A DNA stretch of 64,000 bases from Nemertoderma westbladi. Taxonomy: Eukaryota > Xenacoelomorpha > Nemertodermatida > Nemertodermatidae. The DNA lies in NCBI GenBank assembly GCA_032718475.1, contig JAUCBJ010006444.1, positions 1-64,000 on the forward strand, given 5' to 3'. Within the stretch, counting starts at the first letter, position 1. Each line of letters begins with the position of its first letter. Below, in pieces: positions 33,721-45,787 of this stretch. A program made the translations under genes and the position numbers. The notes below the pieces were generated by a model that did not search any database, was not told the DNA's origin, and saw only the letters and a list, made by a program, of their open reading frames with translations.

Positions 33721-35522
33721 TCTTCCTCTTGTTCGGTATGTAGTGGTGTGGTGACCTGATGACGCGGATCCTGCGCGATGGGTGAAGCACTAATACCGAC
33801 TGGCGTGCGATATGTAGAGAACGGTTTAGCGATCCGAGTACTCGTAATAGCTGGACCGGGTATAGGAATTCTGGTCATCGTCGACTCGCGTATAGTCGGA
33901 GTTTTCGCCTCCTGTTCAGCCTTCTGCAGTGCGAACAGTTCTCGCAACTCAGTACCTACACTCGCCCCACATTCTTCGATCATTCACATCCCCTTCTCGG
34001 CGATTTCATTCGCCTTCCTGGTCTGTTCTTCGCTCTCTAAATTTAGTCTCGCACTTTCCAACTGTGCCAGTTTACGTTGTTCTTCTTCCCTCGCTCGTCT
34101 CGCTGCGCTCTCTTCTTCCACGCGCGCCTTCTCTTCATACAATGCGCGTCGCTCCCTCTCGCGCTGAAGTTCGCGCTCCTTGCGCTCACGTTCGAGTTGG
34201 AGTTTGCGTCTTCGTTGTTCGCGTTCCTTGGCTTCCCGTTCGCATTCGCACTCGAGTTGGAGTTCGCGTTCTTCGCGTTCGCGTTCGAGTTGGAGTTCTT
34301 CGCGTTCGAGTTGGAGTTCTTCGTGTTCGAGTTGGAGTTCGCGTTCTTCCTGTTCGCGTTCGGCTTGCTCACGCTTACTTATGTCTTCAAACTCTCGCAA
34401 CTTCGCGTCTAACTTCCGTGTGCGCTCCCGTTCCCATTAGGCTTCCTTCCGTGCTTCCGATGCACGCAAAACTTCCGCCTGCTGTTCGTCCAGTCGGCGT
34501 CTTCTCTCTTCCGCCGAGTTGTGAGAAACGAGGGATCTAGCGCATTTAACTTTACCTCGCGCGTGACTAACCTGGGAATCGCCACTGTCTCTAGATGCGT
34601 CGTCGGGTGGAGTTAACGTCCTCTGTTGGATGTTCTCTGTCGTCGGCAGCACCTGACCTGGTACCACCACTCCACTCTGCATCAGCCAGCTGGTAACTTC
34701 CCTTTGATACCGGCGCTCTTCCTTATCTTGCGTCTCTTCCCGCTCCACTAAGTTTCTCGACTCTGCGTCACTCACCTGAGTCGCCTGCGCTTGTGATGCC
34801 CATAGCAACCAGTTCTCCGTCCTAACTCGTCGAAATCGCTCCGATAACGTGCGGTGCTCTAACAAAGCCGCTAAAGCCCTGTCGTAAACCCTCGTCGCCA
34901 CGTCGCTCGAGTGAGACTCCACTGCTCTCTTCGCTACGACTGCAAGCACCTCCGTCTGTTTGAATAACGCTGAGTTGTATCCCTTTCTAATCTCTACTAA
35001 CCCTTCCCTTCTGATGTTACCTGAGTCGGCTAGCATCTTTCTTACCTTATCCGCCGTCTGAGTTATATGTCCGGCATGCGCGCGAAGTTTCTTCTTTATC
35101 GCTATGTCTAGTTCTCTCTCGCTTACCTGACTCACACTCGGTGGACTTGAAGGATTATTTCGGGAACTACGGGTACTCCTTATAGCCACTGGGACCACGG
35201 CACTTACCATACCCACAGGTCTGGAAACCGGGCTCCGGGCTCTCGCTTCTGCTACACTACTCTCCCTATCACTCACCTTTGGCCGGGCTGTTGTACAATC
35301 CTTCCTTACAGTAGTGGTAGGGGATCCTAATACTATTACTTGAGGTCCTTGTTCTTCCTCACTAGTTACTGTCTCGTCCTCCTGTTCACTTACGTCAGCG
35401 TCGCTCGCTGCGTCATCATAGTCGGCATTGTCGTCAACAGTTATATTGACTCTATCGTCAGTCGGCGGTCCAGCCGCCGTCTCATAGCAGTCATCTAGTG
35501 CCTCTTTCTCTGAGACACTCAT
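31971..35522 (-). pseudogene. BEL/Pao Gag, nearly full length with two in-frame stops
   Basis: One reading frame runs from ATG 35522 to 31971 (about 1180 codons), interrupted only by TAA at 34437-34439 and TGA at 33984-33986. The order is an acidic serine-rich N-terminus; a helical segment; a long highly charged coiled coil rich in E-R-E-L-Q-L-E repeats (about 34400-34080); a linker; and the conserved BEL core, with H-W-R-T-F-K-T-Y-V-D, F-N-Y-L-L-Q-M-L and L-S-D-I-Y-G (about 32930-32790). It ends with zinc-finger cysteines C-Q-F-C and C-W-A-C. The finger then shifts frame near 32115. Gag is the structural protein that assembles retroelement particles. The start was chosen because upstream sequence has stops. 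Confidence 0.85.
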
Positions 35523-38399
35523 AGTCTAAGTAATATTTTGCCTTACGGCTAAAATCTCGCAAAAATTTGAGATATATATATAATTTAATCGAAAATACGG
35601 TTAAATTATTTGTCAAATAGTTAGTTGGTCCCAAAATGTCAAATAAATTCACAATACAATATTGTGAATTTAATAGGATATAGTTATAGCAAATACCAGT
35701 ATAATATTTAAACAAAAATATTATTCTATAGCTATTATTATATAGCATTTAAATACCGGTATGACACAAAATAATTTCTGAATCTAATTCAAAATATTCA
35801 AAAATGAACTTGCTACCCAAATATTTCTAAATTTACATATATAGCTCTAATCGACGTAATTTTAATTTCAAATATTATATGTATCCACTAACGCGTGGCT
35901 ACACCTTCGGGTTGCGACACTCTCTCTCTCTCTCTCTAACTTGAGCGATTCAAAAAACCATGGCCAGCTAAACCTAACTATCCTAACTAATAAATTGAGT
36001 TCAGCTTCGCAGTTAAACAACCGGTAATTTTTTACTGCTTCCACAAATACAATGGTGCCAACAGAACAACTAACCTTGTTTGCTGTGAGATTCCACGTCC
36101 GCGTCCAAAGTTTCAGGCTCTTCGCTGATTGCAAACCGATCCCGCAGACCCACACGAACCCCAAACTCAGAAGCTCTGTCTCGCCATGTATCTCCAGATG
36201 GTATAAAACAACTAAGCGGTTATCTAACATACCGGTACAAAACTCTAGATTTTATTACAAAATAATTTTGACCAAAACTGAATTCTCACAAACCTAGCTA
36301 AAATTTTCAAAAAACTTACTAATTACAGCTTGCCCTAACGGCCTAATGAACTGCTGTATTTGCGATTAGTAAACGCACTAACGTACATCCACTGTACGCA
36401 GTACGGTAAGTAAAATAGTACACTAACCTAACAGCCTAATGAATACTGTATGTGGTACAGCAAAACAAATATCTTTTCTACCGTACGCAGTAACAGCAAA
36501 TCAGCCTAATGCACTACTGTACTACTGTATTGCAACTAATGAATACCGTACTCTAGCTTAACAGCCTAAAAGAATACACTCTATGTCTTACTGTACGCAG
36601 TAGGCCCACAGCAAAACAAATAACGTACTTCACTGTTAAACTAGCGGGTACCCTGTACTAACTGCAGAACTGTTGAAGACATACAAAGACGTGCCCTACT
36701 GTTAAACAGGGGTGATCAGGAGTCAGGATCAGGAGGGTGCTATTACTATTATAGGGCTGCTAAATACAAAACCGCTACTTACCGTTGGATGGCGCTAACC
36801 TGCCGTCCGCTAATATATTTTACTAATTTTCTACAGCTCCTGCAAATCGCTCCGCTATGCTGCGTACAAATTCTTAATTTTACTAATTAATTACAGTCAC
36901 AAGTACTAATTACTAAGTGTTCCAGAATGCGTAATTCTATTTTATTACACAACGGGTTGCACTAGTAACAGCCTAAATACTATATTATTTTCGACCTAAT
37001 CAGTAATTATTTATCGTAAACTAAGAAATAGAAATCAATCAAAGGAAAAAGGGCGCCTATCTAAGCATTCATGATTTATTAGGCACACTTTAGTAATACA
37101 CCAATCAGCGTAACAATCAATAATTAATACTTACCAATTATAGTTCCTAATATACAATTCACAATCAGCAGTCAGTAATTCACAACTCGCAATCTACAGT
37201 TCACAACTAGTTTGCGACGCAGTATACAATGCAGTTCGCAATGCGGTTTGCGACGCAGTATACAATGCAGTTCGCAATGCAGTGCAGTTCGCAATGTGAA
37301 GTACGAAGGCCTCTCCCGGGTACGTCTAGGCTTCCTAACTATCCCGATTCCTGCCCCCCTAATACTACAAAATAGAGACAAAATCTGGATCATCAGCCCC
37401 CTAATTACTGTACCAGCGAGCTGTCTTCACTCCACACCGCTAACTTCCCGACCGCAACGGTGACCCCCCGCCAGCGTTGCTTGCCTTTGAATCCTCCGCA
37501 CTCCCTTCATCGCTAACCCCCCGATGCGCCCGCCGCGCCTACCGGTACCTCAGCCCTCCATCTAATGGGTAGCTACCGTAACGGGGCACGCAATCACAAA
37601 GTCTGACAGTCTAAGAAAATCCCGTGGGATTATTGCATCGAAAGGAATTACATAGAACCATTTACTAAAGGGTAGAAATCATAGTTCCGATTGTAATTAG
37701 CAGTAATCATTGAGATTGAATTGAGAAACACACCAAGAAATCAGTCGAAATTACAAATTAGCGAATTATTGCAAGAAATAAATTGAAAAAGGCAGAAAAT
37801 ACGCAAAGTACAGTCGTGACAGTACAGGAATTACAATGATTACTGTTAGGATTACAAAGCACATACCGGAAATACCGCCAATTTATAGGTGATTCATGAG
37901 GGATGATGCAATCGTTCTCTGATTGGCTCCCCAATCCGCACTACCATTAGACCAACCTGGAAGCAGTTAGGCCAATAAGGAAGCCGGATTGTGAACCTAT
38001 CACTCCCCGAAATCATAAATCGTTACCATATATGGTAATTTTGGCGATGCTTAATTTAGCGGTACTAATAATATGATACATAGAAATTAATTTAGCGCAA
38101 TTATAAAGAAAATTAAAACCAATGCACAGCTAGTCCTATTGAGGCTAATAACAGCAAGCTTATATCCAGGGTTTCATAGGAAACTTGCTACCCTGGAACT
38201 ATTTACTTATATTTTATTACAAAATTACCTAGGTAGGACTACATACTGTATAAAATGGATAAATTCAAATATATGGGCGTTTTATTTTCCTTATCTAAAT
38301 ATCGTTGCGCATCTTTATGGCTTATCTAAATAATTATACTGTATAACGGGCTAATATTGGTACACAGCGCCATATATCGTAACAACTAGACTAAACTAA
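35523..38399. other. Probable 5' region of the BEL element on the - strand, plus unassigned DNA
   Basis: No credible ORF. It contains (CT)n at 35918-35937 and degenerate repeats of about 60-90 bp around AACAGCCTAATGAATAC (36330-36620). A short duplicated GACGCAGTATACAATGCAG block lies at 37215-37290. I could not identify an LTR pair. Confidence 0.45.
35918..35937. repeat. (CT)n microsatellite
   Basis: About ten CT units. Confidence 0.9.
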
Positions 38400-38640
38400 A
38401 CATAAATTAGGAAAAACATATGGTCACAGGTTTGAACCCTATTCACGGAAAATATAAAAAGTAAACACAAAATAGGATAAACAGATGGTCACAGGTTCGA
38501 TCCCTACACGCGACCAATATAAAACCAATACAAAGTAAGTTAAACCAGGGGTTCTACTCCTACTTATGAAAATATAAAAAGTAGGTTACACAGATGGTGA
38601 CGGATTCAAACTCTACTCATGGAAAATATAAAAACCAACA
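38400..38640. repeat. Degenerate tandem repeat of about 60-70 bp, four copies
   Basis: Units share an AGATGGTCACAGGTTCGAT-like start and a GAAAATATAAAAA end. One unit contains GGTTCGATCCCTAC, which looks like a tRNA B-box, but no cloverleaf forms. Confidence 0.6.
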
Positions 38641-38688
38641 CAGAGTAAATAATATAGTAAACATTGTTGTATACACATGCTAAGTAAA

Positions 38689-39176
38689 CTAATCTATTAA
38701 TAAATTTTGTAAAATAGATAAGGATTCGGGGAATTCACCGGCAGGGCACATGGAAACGATTTTATTAGTATGAAATACACTGAAATATGCATGCCCTATA
38801 TATATTCTAATCGCGCAAAATAATTCGGGGGTATAGCTAATAAATATTGCTTTATTATTAATTGTATGATGTCCACAATTTTTCATTAATAATTTAAAAT
38901 TGATACTTGGAAAAATAATAGTTCGTGTTTCGGTATTAAGTTTCAAATAGTTTGTTTTAAATAAAGCAATTCACTATCTAAATTATTGCATAGGCCTACA
39001 ATTGTTACTGCGCCGCTGGGAAATAGCATTATAGTTAAATCATTACCTTTGTAGATAAACATGTTTGGCTTTAAGCAACTTTGACCTGTAATTTGCTGTG
39101 AAATTTTCTCTAGTTCAAATTTGTCAATGTTTTTTCTGGTAAACTGTTTATTGGTTAATTCTATTTTGTTGTTCAA
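38689..39176 (-). pseudogene. TBP-like (TATA-box-binding-protein fold) reading frame next to PolB
   Basis: Two abutting - strand frames (39176-38943 and 38946-38689) look like the two halves of the pseudo-symmetric TBP fold. The first half has K-P-N-M-F-I-Y-K, then L-T-I-M-L-F-P-S-G-A-V-T-I-V-G, matching the family pattern in which a core strand is followed by I/L-F-x-S-G-K-x-x-x-T-G. The second half has S-Y-T-P-E-L-F-C-A-I-R-I-Y-I, then Y-F-S-V-F-H-T-N-K-I-V, which lines up with the S-Y-E-P-E-L-F and F-x-S-G-K-I-V motifs of repeat 2. The halves are joined at a stop/frameshift at 38943-38946, and neither begins with ATG. It lies about 25 bp downstream of the PolB stop on the same strand, as in a compact viral gene pair. 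The function would be promoter recognition for the element's own genes. The fold call rests on motif reading only. Confidence 0.55.
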
Positions 39177-39199
39177 TTTCTTATTCTAGAAAAATAAAA

Positions 39200-42100
39200 T
39201 TAAATCCTGATAGGGGGGATTACTACTCGTTTCGCCGGTCTAACAAGCTTAGTGCTATAGTGCCCGTATGGTTTGCTGCTATGTTTACTACTCCAGTATG
39301 ATTTCGTGTCCCAGAGCGTTAGTGCCTTCTTATAGACATGACCAGACCAGTATTAATTTGATGCTTTCTAGAAGTGAAGGTAGAGTTATAGCGGAAGAGC
39401 ATTGCCTCGTTTTCAAAACAGTCTGCATAATCCTCGTGTGTTAGTTGCTTAGAGACAACTGATCTAGATACACCTTTGGCGGTTTTCTTGATTGGGGCAT
39501 CGTAGGATTGAAAACTGTAGACCTTTGGTTTAAGGAAAACCCACTGTTTATACTGCAAACTGCAGCTCTCATCTTTTACGAAGCCGAGAGCCGCTTTGTG
39601 TTTAATTGTATAGAGTCGGTGTTTTGTACTGTAGTTGGAAGTATCTAAGAAACCACCCTCAAACATTGCCCGTAGAAAGGTTAGCTGTGGTGTATTAGTG
39701 ACGCTTAGCATTAGAGAATCGGTGTCACCAGCTAGACAGTGAATCTGGCAATCCAGTTTTTGTTCTATAGGCTTCAGTTTGTTGTAAAATAGGTCGTACA
39801 TCTGTAGCTTAGATAGATCTAGTATAGTGCAACCGATGAACACGCCCTGCCCTGATTTAGGCAAATGGCCTCTTTAGTGAATGTATGCACGCTCAAGTTA
39901 GGGGTGAAGACAATAAAAGATTCGTGGTTGGGCTTAGCTAAGAGCTAATCGCATTGATCATCACTATTGCATAACCTGAAAGAAACGCGATGTCTAACCT
40001 TTTGGAGGCATTTCCCATACAAGGCATTGTTTATTAACTTATAAAATATAACCTCGAATGGGTTATTTGCTGCCAGTGAATGTATGCCCGCTCATGTTAG
40101 GGGTAAAGGGTAAAGACAATAAAAGATTCTTGGTTGGGCTTAGCTAAGAGCAAATCGCATTGATCATCACTATTGCATGCATAACCTGAAAGAAACGCAA
40201 TCTCTAACCTTTTGGAGGCATTTCCCATACAAGGCATTGTTCATTAACTTATAAAATAGAACCTCGAATGGGTTATTTGCTGCCTGTCTTTTATTTGTGT
40301 TAAAACTAGTGTAATCCTTGAAAATATATTTCTGTGAGAAATAGAATAGTGTAAGTTTAAGACCGAGCTTCAAATAGAGTTGAAGTAGCTTAATATGGAT
40401 ACCGTATTCAACCTTGTTAAACTGATGTAGTAGTAGCTTAGTACAGGTGTTGTTGTATGGTTTACAGGTAGCCGTATCGGTGAGATTGTAATGCTCCCAA
40501 CGATCTTCCATGTATTTGCTAAGAAAGGATTTAGGGACTGACATCTTCGCCGCTCCTAGAGGCAGATCGGCAGTCAAATCGTGAATTTATTCCGGGTAAT
40601 ATAGATCAACTATGCAATAATAACCAGTGTCCCCACTCGCGTCTACTGTAGCTAGGTCTATGGGGGTAGTTACGAGTTTAATATTAGCGTAGGGAAGTTT
40701 CTAGCTCAGCGTGCAGCCGTAAAGGTTGTTCGCATTGATGGGAATTAGATATTTCTCGGGGAGACTGGAATCGTAGTCGGGTCTATCGGGAATATTTGCG
40801 TCTACGCAATGTGTATTCAAGAATACTAGACCACCCCTAATATTTCTTTCAAAATCCGAGTAGATGGAAGCGTCTGATAATAAATGAATTTCTGATTCCA
40901 TGAATTTCAGCGCCGCGTTGTAAGTTAAACTCGGAGCTGTGAAGTACATTACGGGCTCGAGTCCATAATTAGTTAGACAGAGGGATCGGAACTACTCGAA
41001 AGTATCAGCCAATAGGGTAACGTCTAGAACCAAATAGCCAATCATATAGTCGAAGATTGATGCACAGTTAAATTCATCCCAAGTAGTAAGCAGGCGCTGA
41101 TAGTTGTCTGCGCTGCATTGCTCCAATTTGAGATCATTATAGAAGCTTTCTATTGAGGGGAGTGTGGGAGTGTAGTTTTGTGTAGGTTTGAAATATTTTG
41201 AATATAAGAATATGGGAATATGCCTTTGTTTTTTATTGTGTTATCGCTAATGTTGGATAGAGTTAGGTCATTTGAGCTAGTGTATGGGGTATGGCTTTTG
41301 CTAGGTTACAATTATTTTTAGTGAGATAACTACTGAGATTATCTAGGCTGGCAGTCATAAATTGATAGGAATCTAGAAAATTAATGGAGATACTTTCTTT
41401 AGCATTGGCTGTTGGTGTACTTGGATCGATTGGAAAGCTAACATTAAGGTGAATATAGGTTTTGGAGTTTTTTGGTATTGCAGTCATTTTCCAATATGTT
41501 CTAGAACTATCGGTCATTCCTTCTTTTTAACTGTAAATGCATATCGAATTTTCTCCAGTTATAAAAAATAATATAAAAATTATTTCGTTTTAGTGATAGT
41601 TTCCTGTTACAGCTAATGCAAGAAGCCCCTCCATACTCCCTGCTATAATGGTCATGATCGCGGACTTTGGTACTGAGATTTTCATTGAGGTTTAAATTAT
41701 GAGAATTGGGTGCTAAATTACAGTTGCAGACGTAGCATTGTGTAGCGTGTAGTTTGTTGGCTAGTAGTGAATTGCATAGGGGCGTATGTGTTTGTACTAG
41801 AAATGGACCAATCGTATAACTCCCTACAATGACTTTCCATAGCGGTTAGAAAGTCGCGCATTACATGGTTACTGCCATCGTCACGGCAAATTTGAACATC
41901 TGTTTTAGGAGGGTTAATTAATTTCTGATTTGCTACTGTATAAAAGGCTGCCGCGCTAGCTATATGTTTCTGTGGGAGTTTAATATTGTTTGTAGGTTCT
42001 AGAATAGTTTCAATGTCGGCGTATATACAGAAAGGTGGGGATAGAGTCTTATCGGAACGATCAAATTTTACCAGGAGATTTTCGGGCATATACTCGAGCT

Positions 42101-43478
42101 GCCGTTTACCTGTATAGCAGCGTTCTCGATGTTCTTCTAATGAGTTGTCAGTATAAAAGGCTCTGAGTCAGCGTTCACAGTGCGTCTTATTGCCTGTAGA
42201 AGTAGCTTTTGTATTTATTAATCTATCTATGTTAGTAATAGCTACGTAGTGGGTGGGGTTTTTGGCTGTGGGTTCGATAAATAATAAATTTAGTACAGTT
42301 TTACCGGAACAGTGCGTGCTATCTGGTTGACTTAGAATGGACAGTTCTTCTGTATTACTCCAATATAAAAGTATACATAAAAGTATATATACAGTATAAA
42401 GGGTTTGCTTTCAGAAACTGGGGAATACCAGTTACTCTGTCCACTGGAAAACTTAAATTGGAAAAATCAAACATATTTAAGAAAGGATTATACGTTGATA
42501 TTCTACTAATATTATTTTTTTTTCTATCAATTTTCTTATAATTCGCGGCGACCAATACTGCGTATTTAAAGCATTCCCCCAGCGGACAGTCTACGCTTAC
42601 GGTACATTGTTTATTTAATAATATTTTAGAATTATTAAAGCCTTGACCCTTTAAATAGTGGTTGCGTTGGGAGCACGCAATCTCAATAGTTATTCGCTCG
42701 ATAGCTATTATGCGCCAACCCGAGCAGAGGCAGAGAAACACACTTAATAGCTGATCGATACGGTTGACGGCGCCAGAAACCAGTTATTAAAGTCGTTATT
42801 ATTTAGAATTTGATTATTGTTAGCGCTAGATTTAAAACAGAAGGATTCGATTTGAAAACCCTCACTGGTTTCACGTTCCATTACGAGGTTAATTGTAAGC
42901 CAGACTGTTAAAAAAGATCCCAAAGCAGTATGTAAATGGTTACTAACATGTTCTTGGATATGTTGAACATTTTCATTTAAAGTTAGTTCAACGTCGAGTC
43001 TTGTTTCGGAGAGTTCATTGCTATATGTAAACAGTTGTCCGTGTGCGCTTCCATTGGTGGGGGGTTGAAAGGGATTGTTTGGGGAAATAGGGTTATAATC
43101 TTGCGATGTTGATGTTACGTTATTGGAGCCACCACCGACTTGTTCCGGAGTAGAGTTGATGGGGGATGACTGGGAGTTAGCTGGAGTTTTGCGTTTCCAC
43201 AAAAAAAGACGAGTGTAGCATTCATGCTCAGTGAAGGAAGATAGGGTGAGCGACTCCCCGCAGCGGCAATCGGCTGGCTCATTTACGTATGTAAATCCTG
43301 TTCCTCCCTGAGGACATTAAACCAGATGGCCAACCATTGTCTTCTTTTCGGAGGACCAAGTCCGGCAACAGTCACATCTGTACTGCGCAAAATGTATTTT
43401 GATATGGGATTTTAGATTATCACTCCGCATCTCTTTGTCGCAGATGGGGCAGCTGACCTTATTCGTTGATCTTGGCAT
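39200..43478 (-). pseudogene. Protein-primed family B DNA polymerase, Polinton/adintovirus type, decayed
   Basis: A single polymerase can be followed on the - strand through many frameshifts and stops. It opens at ATG 43478 with a C2H2-like finger (C-P-I-C ... H-I-K-I-H) and a second Cys pair. An N-terminal domain follows (42744-43202 and 42355-42741, with E-C-F-K-Y-A-V-L-V-A). Next are the 3'-5' exonuclease motif I-Y-A-D-I-E-T (about 42009-42025), the palm/TPR1 region with R-G-G-L-V-F-L-N (40850s) and motif A I-N-A-N-N-L-Y-G, where the catalytic Asp is Asn (codon 40734-40736). Motif B is K-L-M-N-N-A-L-Y-G-K, and motif C is A-G-D-T-D-S near 39715-39732. It ends near 39200 after a Y-G-H-Y string. 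A 200 bp internal duplication (39876-40284) adds further damage. The motif A change alone would abolish polymerisation. The neighbouring TBP-like frame was probably part of the same element. No capsid or ATPase genes are seen. Confidence 0.8.
39876..40284. repeat. Direct tandem duplication of about 200-210 bp inside the PolB pseudogene
   Basis: Positions 39876-40074 and 40075-40284 share AGTGAATGTATGC starts and TTATTTGCTGCC ends, with small insertions in the second copy. It duplicates the segment that encodes motif B. Confidence 0.85.
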
Positions 43479-44414
43479 CTTGAAACTAGAAATAAAAATT
43501 GTTTATTTGTAGCAGTCAACAGTGTCTAGTGTAGTACTGCTAGTATGACAGCAGTTAGGCAGTGGTGATAAGCATGACACAATAGTGATGGCAGTTATTA
43601 TTTGCGGAAAGAGGCCTTATAAACAGCAGTCAACAGACAGTGTCTAGTGCAGTAGTGGTAGTGATATAGTCTGCCAGAAGTCAGACGTAGCGTTAACCAT
43701 TACAAATCAGCGGTAGGCCTAGCTAATCGCTCTGCGAGATCTCAGTTAGTCAGTAGGATATATAGTGAAAACTGCTCAGTAGGGTCTATATCGCTACTAT
43801 GTCGTTAGGCTAAACTCGATTGATCAGGTAGTCAGGTAGACAAGCAGGCAGGTAGATGTAGGCCTATTGATCGAATGCTTCGATCGCAGTTTAGGCTATC
43901 GGTACCACAGTATTTAATGACAGTATTTAATAATGAGCCTACTGCCCATCGGTTTAGTAAAACTATAGATTTGGACTATTAGGGCTATTTTACCGGGGTA
44001 TACTGCAATACTGTTGTACCGGTAGATATTAAATGTAAATTGTTTGCTAGCGGTATCGGTCAGTCAGAAGTACAGTTAGATGGTGATAGGCAGATTTTAC
44101 TTATGGTAACAGTTAATATTCATGGAAAGATGAAGTTGGGATGTTCGTTGGCGACGAGGAAGTTGGTTGACGAGGATGGCGACGGAGTTTATTTAGTGTT
44201 ATAATGGAATGATATTGGAAATTAACGGAAATTAAGTTGGAAATATTACGCGGCGGATTTGCAGAAGTTAGTTGTCGACGATGAACGATAACGCGGCGAA
44301 ATCACAATAATACAACTCGACAAGTGGATTGTTGATTGATGATAATAAATAAAACTCTTAATAAATAATAATAAACTCGAAAACAAAATAGTAATAAACG
44401 ATGATAGTCGTAAC
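43479..44414. other. Unassigned DNA between PolB and the copia element
   Basis: No ORF I support. It has several short duplications (for example AGCAGTCAACAG near 43509 and 43625). It ends with GTAAC at 44410-44414, the left target duplication of the copia insertion. Confidence 0.5.
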
Positions 44415-44663
44415 TGTGAATAATCTACTGTATGGATCAAATACGAGATACTGTACTACTAGGAACCGACCCTATTGACTGAAGTTATACGCGAGATACT
44501 GTACTGATGTTGTACCGGTACTGGTTGAGGGTGTTGAGTATGTAGTATGCTATAGTAGAAGGATCCGTACCTCAGCATAGCACTGTCTGACTGCCTATAT
44601 AACTATACTGCAATATACTGATATACGTATTATATGATATACGATCATCTTATTATATTAACA
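44415..44663 (+). repeat. Copia 5' LTR
   Basis: Identical to the 3' LTR except C/T at about 44444 and T/G at about 44457. A TATATAA-like box (about 44598) may serve as promoter. The primer-binding site starts TGGTACAGGC right after the LTR. Confidence 0.95.
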
Positions 44664-44746
44664 TGGTACAGGCTAATCTGGGACATAATTAAAAATTATC
44701 TGCTATAATACATTGCTAGTGTTGAGAGTTAAAGGTTCACTTCCGT

Positions 44747-45787
44747 TTGGCGATCCGGTATACAATGACGACACGGTACCGACCAGCCCCAACACTGCAC
44801 GATGATACTGACTACAGAATATGGAAGAATAAAGTAAAACTGTGGCAGTTCACATCGGAAGATTCCGCAGCTAAGCAGGGTGCAGAACTTGCAAACGCAA
44901 TAAAGGGTAAAGCGGAAGTTCCAGTCAGTGATATGCCATTTGAGGAAGTTGCCTGTGTCAACGGAGTTGAAAACATCATAAAGAAACTCGATGAATACTT
45001 TGAGGCAGACAATTCCCTGCAGGCCTTCACAGCCTACCGCACATTTGTACGTTACTATCGGCCATCAGATTGTTCTATGCGAGATTTCCTTATGAAATAC
45101 GAGAAAAATTACAATGACTGCAAAAGACATGGAATGCCATTACCTGAAGAAGTACAAGCTTTCCAACTACTCGAATCTGCTAATCTTCCACACAGTGATC
45201 ACCAACTTGCCTTGGCCACTTGTACTGTAATAAAATTCAAAGATATGAAGTCCCAGATCTTAAAGATCCACAAAGACCTCACTGAGGCCTTGCCTGCGAC
45301 TAATGAACAACCAATAATTCCCCGCGACTCTGCTAAAATCAAAATAGAATTTAAAACCGAGGAAGCACTTGCTGCGGCCGAGTATTACTCTTCCAGTTAT
45401 TCTTCCGACTCTGAAACAGAAGAAGCATATTACGGCGGAAGGCAATATAACCGTTTCCATCGACCAAACCAATCCAACTATTCACGGAAACACAGCAAAT
45501 CTGGCAAACATTCATATAAACCGCATTATAAACAACGCCCCATGGATTCTGGTTATTATTACAACAAACCACACATCCACGAATCTACATCGGCTTCGAG
45601 GCACCAACGCAACCCCCCCGGCCGTGATGGTCGGCCTATGAAGTGCCATATCTGTGAATCAATTTATCACCTCTCCAATAATTGTGACCTAAATAAACCA
45701 GCTACAAAAATTACATTATTCACAGATGACGACACAATTTCTCAGTCTAGTCTGTCTTCCTTGCGGAAACTCTCGGAATGGCTGTAG
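44747..45787 (+). CDS. Copia Gag
   Basis: An open 346-codon frame; the second in-frame ATG at 44765 is an equally good start. The N-terminal half has the copia Gag pattern of an aromatic-rich start (D-Y-R-I-W-K) and helical segments containing F-L-M-K-Y-E-K-N-Y-N-D. The C-terminal part is basic and tyrosine-rich. It ends with a CCHC knuckle C-H-I-C-E-S-I-Y-H-L-S-N-N-C (near 45645) that would bind genomic RNA. The stop (TAG, 45785-45787) overlaps the start of the protease frame, which is in the -1 frame. This is the only copia ORF here that looks undamaged. Confidence 0.85.
   Translation: MAIRYTMTTRYRPAPTLHDDTDYRIWKNKVKLWQFTSEDSAAKQGAELANAIKGKAEVPVSDMPFEEVACVNGVENIIKKLDEYFEADNSLQAFTAYRTFVRYYRPSDCSMRDFLMKYEKNYNDCKRHGMPLPEEVQAFQLLESANLPHSDHQLALATCTVIKFKDMKSQILKIHKDLTEALPATNEQPIIPRDSAKIKIEFKTEEALAAAEYYSSSYSSDSETEEAYYGGRQYNRFHRPNQSNYSRKHSKSGKHSYKPHYKQRPMDSGYYYNKPHIHESTSASRHQRNPPGRDGRPMKCHICESIYHLSNNCDLNKPATKITLFTDDDTISQSSLSSLRKLSEWL

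Noticed and set aside
34180-34440. + strand serine/arginine-rich and phenylalanine-rich ORFs opposite the Gag coiled coil
   Set aside because: Antisense shadows of the Gag repeat; the - strand frame fits the surrounding Gag.
38400-38640. tRNA-like GGTTCGATCC in the repeat near 38490
   Set aside because: No D arm or acceptor stem; it is one variant of a degenerate tandem repeat.
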